NCBI GenBank assembly: GCA_031411235.1 | Contig: JANOAR010000262.1 | Coordinates: forward strand, 1 to 14,843 | Length of the DNA stretch: 14,843 nucleotides | DNA from: JANOAR01 sp031411235 | Lineage (GTDB): Bacteria > Verrucomicrobiota > Verrucomicrobiia > Verrucomicrobiales > Verrucomicrobiaceae | Reading direction: 5' to 3' | Part shown: in pieces, positions 13,601 to 14,843 of the stretch | Layout of the letters: every line of letters starts with the position of its first letter | Numbering within the stretch: position 1 is the first letter of the stretch | Notes under the pieces: model-generated | The model's database searches: none | The model's input: the letters and a program-made list of their open reading frames with translations, nothing else | Told to the model about the DNA's origin: nothing | Program-made: the position numbers and the translations under genes

Positions 13601-14843
13601 TCTTTTCCAACACCTGAACCTCCAGCTTCTTCGCCTCCTTGTGCTGCACCTTCCAGATGCGGCCAAAGTAGTGGTCGCGGTCAGGACGCACCGCAGCGTT
13701 CGCAGGCCCATGAATCGGGCCACGGGTGTCGTTGTGGATGACGGCTTGGTTATAGAAGTCCACGACATACAGCGCACCATCGGGGCCGACGCGGGTTTCG
13801 ATGGGGCGGAACCACAGGTCTTTGCTGCGGATGAATTCGGTCTCTTCGCGGCCTGCTTCTTTGTGGCTCTTGTAGCTGACGCCGTCCTTCTCGACGAACT
13901 CGTGATGCACGATATTCAGCGTGGGCTCGGTGGTGAAGTAGCTGTAGTTCCACTTCTCGGGCCACGCGCCGCCTTCATAGATGGCGCAACCAGCGGCGGC
14001 GGTGAACTCGCCCACAAGGTCGATCTGCACATAGGCCTGCTCGGGCCAGCTCATGGCGGGGAAGGTCTTCTGATGCTCCATCATGCCCTTCCAACTGGTG
14101 GTGCCGGGGATCTTGCCTTTCGCCAGCACATACTCGGGCAGCACGACGTGGAAGAGCACGGTGCCGCTGGTGGGTTGCGTGAAGAACACTTGGCCGTCCC
14201 AGGTGATGTCGAGCCCCCAGGTGTTGCCGCCGCGTGAGGCGTACTGCTCAAAGGCGCTGCCATCAGGCTTGAAGCGCACGACGCCCGAGCCATCGGTGCC
14301 AAAGTCCTGCTTGCCATCGGGCGAGGTGACATGGCCAGAGGAGTAGCCGTGGGCCGCATAAACCCAGCCATCAAGGCCCCAGCGGAGGTTGTTGATGACG
14401 GCGTGCGTGTCGCCCGTGCCGAGGCCGGTATAGAGCTTCTCGCGTTTGTCGCAGACGCCATCGCCATCGGTGTCTTGCAGGTTCCAGATGTCGGGCGCGG
14501 CACAGGCGATGACGCCGTTTTTGTAGAAGCAGAAGCTGGTGCAGAGTTCCAGCTTGTCGGCAAAGACATGTTTCTTGTCCATGACACCATCGCCGTTGGT
14601 GTCCTCCAGCCATGAGATGCGGTCGATGGGATCGCGGTCGGTGTTCTTCGTCCACGAGCCGCTGTCCTTCCATTTCTCCACGTTCAACTCGCGGCGACCA
14701 TTGGGATACTCGGGCGTCTCGACCACCCACAGGCGGCCTTTTTCATCCCAATCCACGTTCATGACTTTGTTGATGAGCGGCTCGGCGGCGACGAGCGAGA
14801 TATTGAAGTCGGGATGCACTTCGAGCGTCGCAGCGGCTTTCTC
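10620..14843 (-). CDS. PVC-type multidomain CxxCH cytochrome/dehydrogenase protein with ThuA-like C-terminus, 5' end beyond window
   Basis: The frame is open to the right edge (EKAAATLEV upstream of a GTG at 14819), so the true N-terminus, including any signal peptide, is missing. Residue numbers count from that GTG. Residues 1 to about 405 form a beta-propeller dehydrogenase-like domain with calcium-type loops DTNGDGVMD and DTDGDGVCD. About 410-790 are HEAT-like helical repeats. Next comes a haem c domain with CAVCH at 809-813 and a probable Met ligand in SLMPEGL. A beta-sandwich domain follows to about 1120. A repeat-derived linker (about 1124-1158) leads to a ThuA-like domain (about 1185-1396, with KVLIIGGGSSHNF and VIMLHPGTWYGF). 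This architecture is typical of Planctomycetes and Verrucomicrobia periplasmic electron-transfer or sugar-oxidation proteins; the substrate is unknown. Two palindromic repeats lie inside the frame, and the segment 13130-13560 has visibly lower G+C. Confidence 0.9.
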   Translation of the reverse strand, partial: EKAAATLEVHPDFNISLVAAEPLINKVMNVDWDEKGRLWVVETPEYPNGRRELNVEKWKDSGSWTKNTDRDPIDRISWLEDTNGDGVMDKKHVFADKLELCTSFCFYKNGVIACAAPDIWNLQDTDGDGVCDKREKLYTGLGTGDTHAVINNLRWGLDGWVYAAHGYSSGHVTSPDGKQDFGTDGSGVVRFKPDGSAFEQYASRGGNTWGLDITWDGQVFFTQPTSGTVLFHVVLPEYVLAKGKIPGTTSWKGMMEHQKTFPAMSWPEQAYVQIDLVGEFTAAAGCAIYEGGAWPEKWNYSYFTTEPTLNIVHHEFVEKDGVSYKSHKEAGREETEFIRSKDLWFRPIETRVGPDGALYVVDFYNQAVIHNDTRGPIHGPANAAVRPDRDHYFGRIWKVQHKEAKKLEVQVLEKTQLKGLLTIGGTSPNAHVKKQIGRLIQENFNIDDVAKALPQAKDRNDTIDIVFRALISRSLASHGPGELILTPLSRFESLSHTPDIKALATAVPNVFHTISDNWSRSAAIAASVASPVEIIIGAAMDEESGKLGELIDAVVPMALNKEGATNASKLIELIPAERMQPIILRGIAQQLNEIPALTPSLTEALKKLLANPSTAGAALPLVAKWDKEGTLASEVKAITASLSAKLADNTVPLDARISAAKALISLGGDASRKVASTLVEPNVPEPLQSAILVALAARDDDDSGKALVSTLMRLKSQPLSAKLSTQAFDAVLTRPAWSLALLTAIQEGQVNPQDLGPGNIARLRTHPNKQVAKQANAMMDKLNPNAKAKNELIAQFIPEVEKPGDAVKGKMIFTAACAVCHKLGDIGKDVAPALVGMGAHGPAELLIHIIDPNREVDPSFWAWNITTKKGETMAGVIASENQASVVLRNQAGDFDIKKTDIATRENTRRSLMPEGLEALGAENLRDVLAFICGGADNKFRVLDLRTAYTADSRTGIFATDTDSNQTVTLHKFGNVTVSGIPFFIMDPEKSSTGANFIALKGGHKGSVAENFPEKIEIATNATAASLHFLGGVAGWGWPFGAKNALGQPAMTVQVEYADGDKESLVLKNGEHFADYIGKAEVPLSDDAGDFTKRGQLRYFAVNLKKKAQLKKLTLETSGNIVTPCTVAITASSVGVSPASRAPGILPVSGKAGRMPATLVSGGTPDLQPKEGGKGDGPLVPATPVLWEAGKTKVLIIGGGSSHNFAKFFGGTDLATLKAAGYSVHYTEDRDQAAAELANADVAVISVNRKFFDTPAYRAALMARIDAGKGVIMLHPGTWYGFGQWPEINKVIVGGGARGHDKLGPFKVSVTRRDHAIMVGVPDSFEVFDELYYVNAEPEKTPEGTAKIEVLAETSPSQKYSKTHPSVWITDHPKARIVGIALGHDERVHDMEAFKAILSNAVKWVSGK
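11344..11449. repeat. Nested palindromic element in the linker before the ThuA-like domain
   Basis: The inner part is a perfect 15-base inverted repeat, CGGGCATTCTGCCCG at 11378-11392 and CGGGCAGAATGCCCG at 11405-11419, extended by TTTC/GAAA across a three-base loop with one bulged C. Outer arms GGCGTCCCGCCTG (11353-11365) and CAGGCGAGACGCC (11432-11444) pair at 12 of 13 positions, and TGTAGG/CCTACA lie beyond. The element is in frame and is translated as Pro/Gly/Ser/Ala-rich linker residues, including PASRAPGILPV and KAGRMPATLV. It looks like a REP or MITE-type insertion tolerated between domains. Confidence 0.75.
12677..12836. repeat. Inverted pair of REP-like hairpins inside the HEAT-repeat region
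   Basis: Two copies of the same unit face each other. The outer arms GCTTCGCGGAAAGTGGCT (12677-12694) and its exact reverse complement (12819-12836) match at 18 of 18 positions. Just inside each is a small hairpin: TGCGACT/AGTCGCA around TC (12694-12709) and TTCGACT/AGTCGAA around AA (12804-12819). The hairpins differ at the second stem position by a compensated pair (G:C against T:A). About 94 bases lie between them. The whole 160-base unit is in frame and contributes residues about 662-714, including SRKVASTLVEP. This layout matches REPIN elements. Confidence 0.75.

Overview
The window most likely comes from a Verrucomicrobia-like member of the PVC group. The evidence is a very large PVC-type cytochrome c / dehydrogenase protein with a ThuA-like C-terminus, a periplasmic iduronate-2-sulfatase-type sulfatase, a secreted PQQ-like beta-propeller whose mature end carries a NWPQFRGPNQDG motif, fairly high G+C, and mostly Shine-Dalgarno-less, pyrimidine-rich leaders. 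This is read from the sequence alone, with no database search.

Layout. Positions 1-3603 (minus strand) look like one housekeeping operon, transcribed right to left: a MoeB/ThiF-type E1-like enzyme fused to rhodanese, a divergent RtcB-family RNA ligase, the phospholipid synthase PgsA, and the start of the GTPase Der, which runs off the left edge. Positions 3739-6408 hold small genes: a short helical unknown (plus), a four-helix membrane protein, a FmdB-like protein with a degenerate zinc ribbon, a glycine-zipper lipoprotein with a hairpin just before its start codon (all minus), and a helix-turn-helix protein (plus). Positions 6439-14843 are an envelope/catabolic region: a sulfatase (minus), a divergent two-gene unit with overlapping stop and start codons (beta-propeller plus a secreted calpain-like cysteine protease with an EF-hand), and, convergent with it, the C-terminal 1407 residues of a multidomain CxxCH cytochrome that runs off the right edge.

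The most unusual content is repeats rather than a new operon. Two palindromic repeat elements sit inside the reading frame of the cytochrome gene: an inverted pair of REP-like hairpins (12677-12836) whose stems differ by a compensatory base-pair change, and a nested palindrome (11344-11449) in the linker before the ThuA domain. Period-7 tandem repeats occur three times: in the leaders of two divergent genes (3604-3643 and 3699-3738), each running up to the start codon, and inside the sulfatase signal-peptide codons (7903-7935).

No tRNA, rRNA, CRISPR array, transposase or complete prophage feature was seen. The best protein-level lead is the EF-hand/calpain protease encoded together with a beta-propeller.
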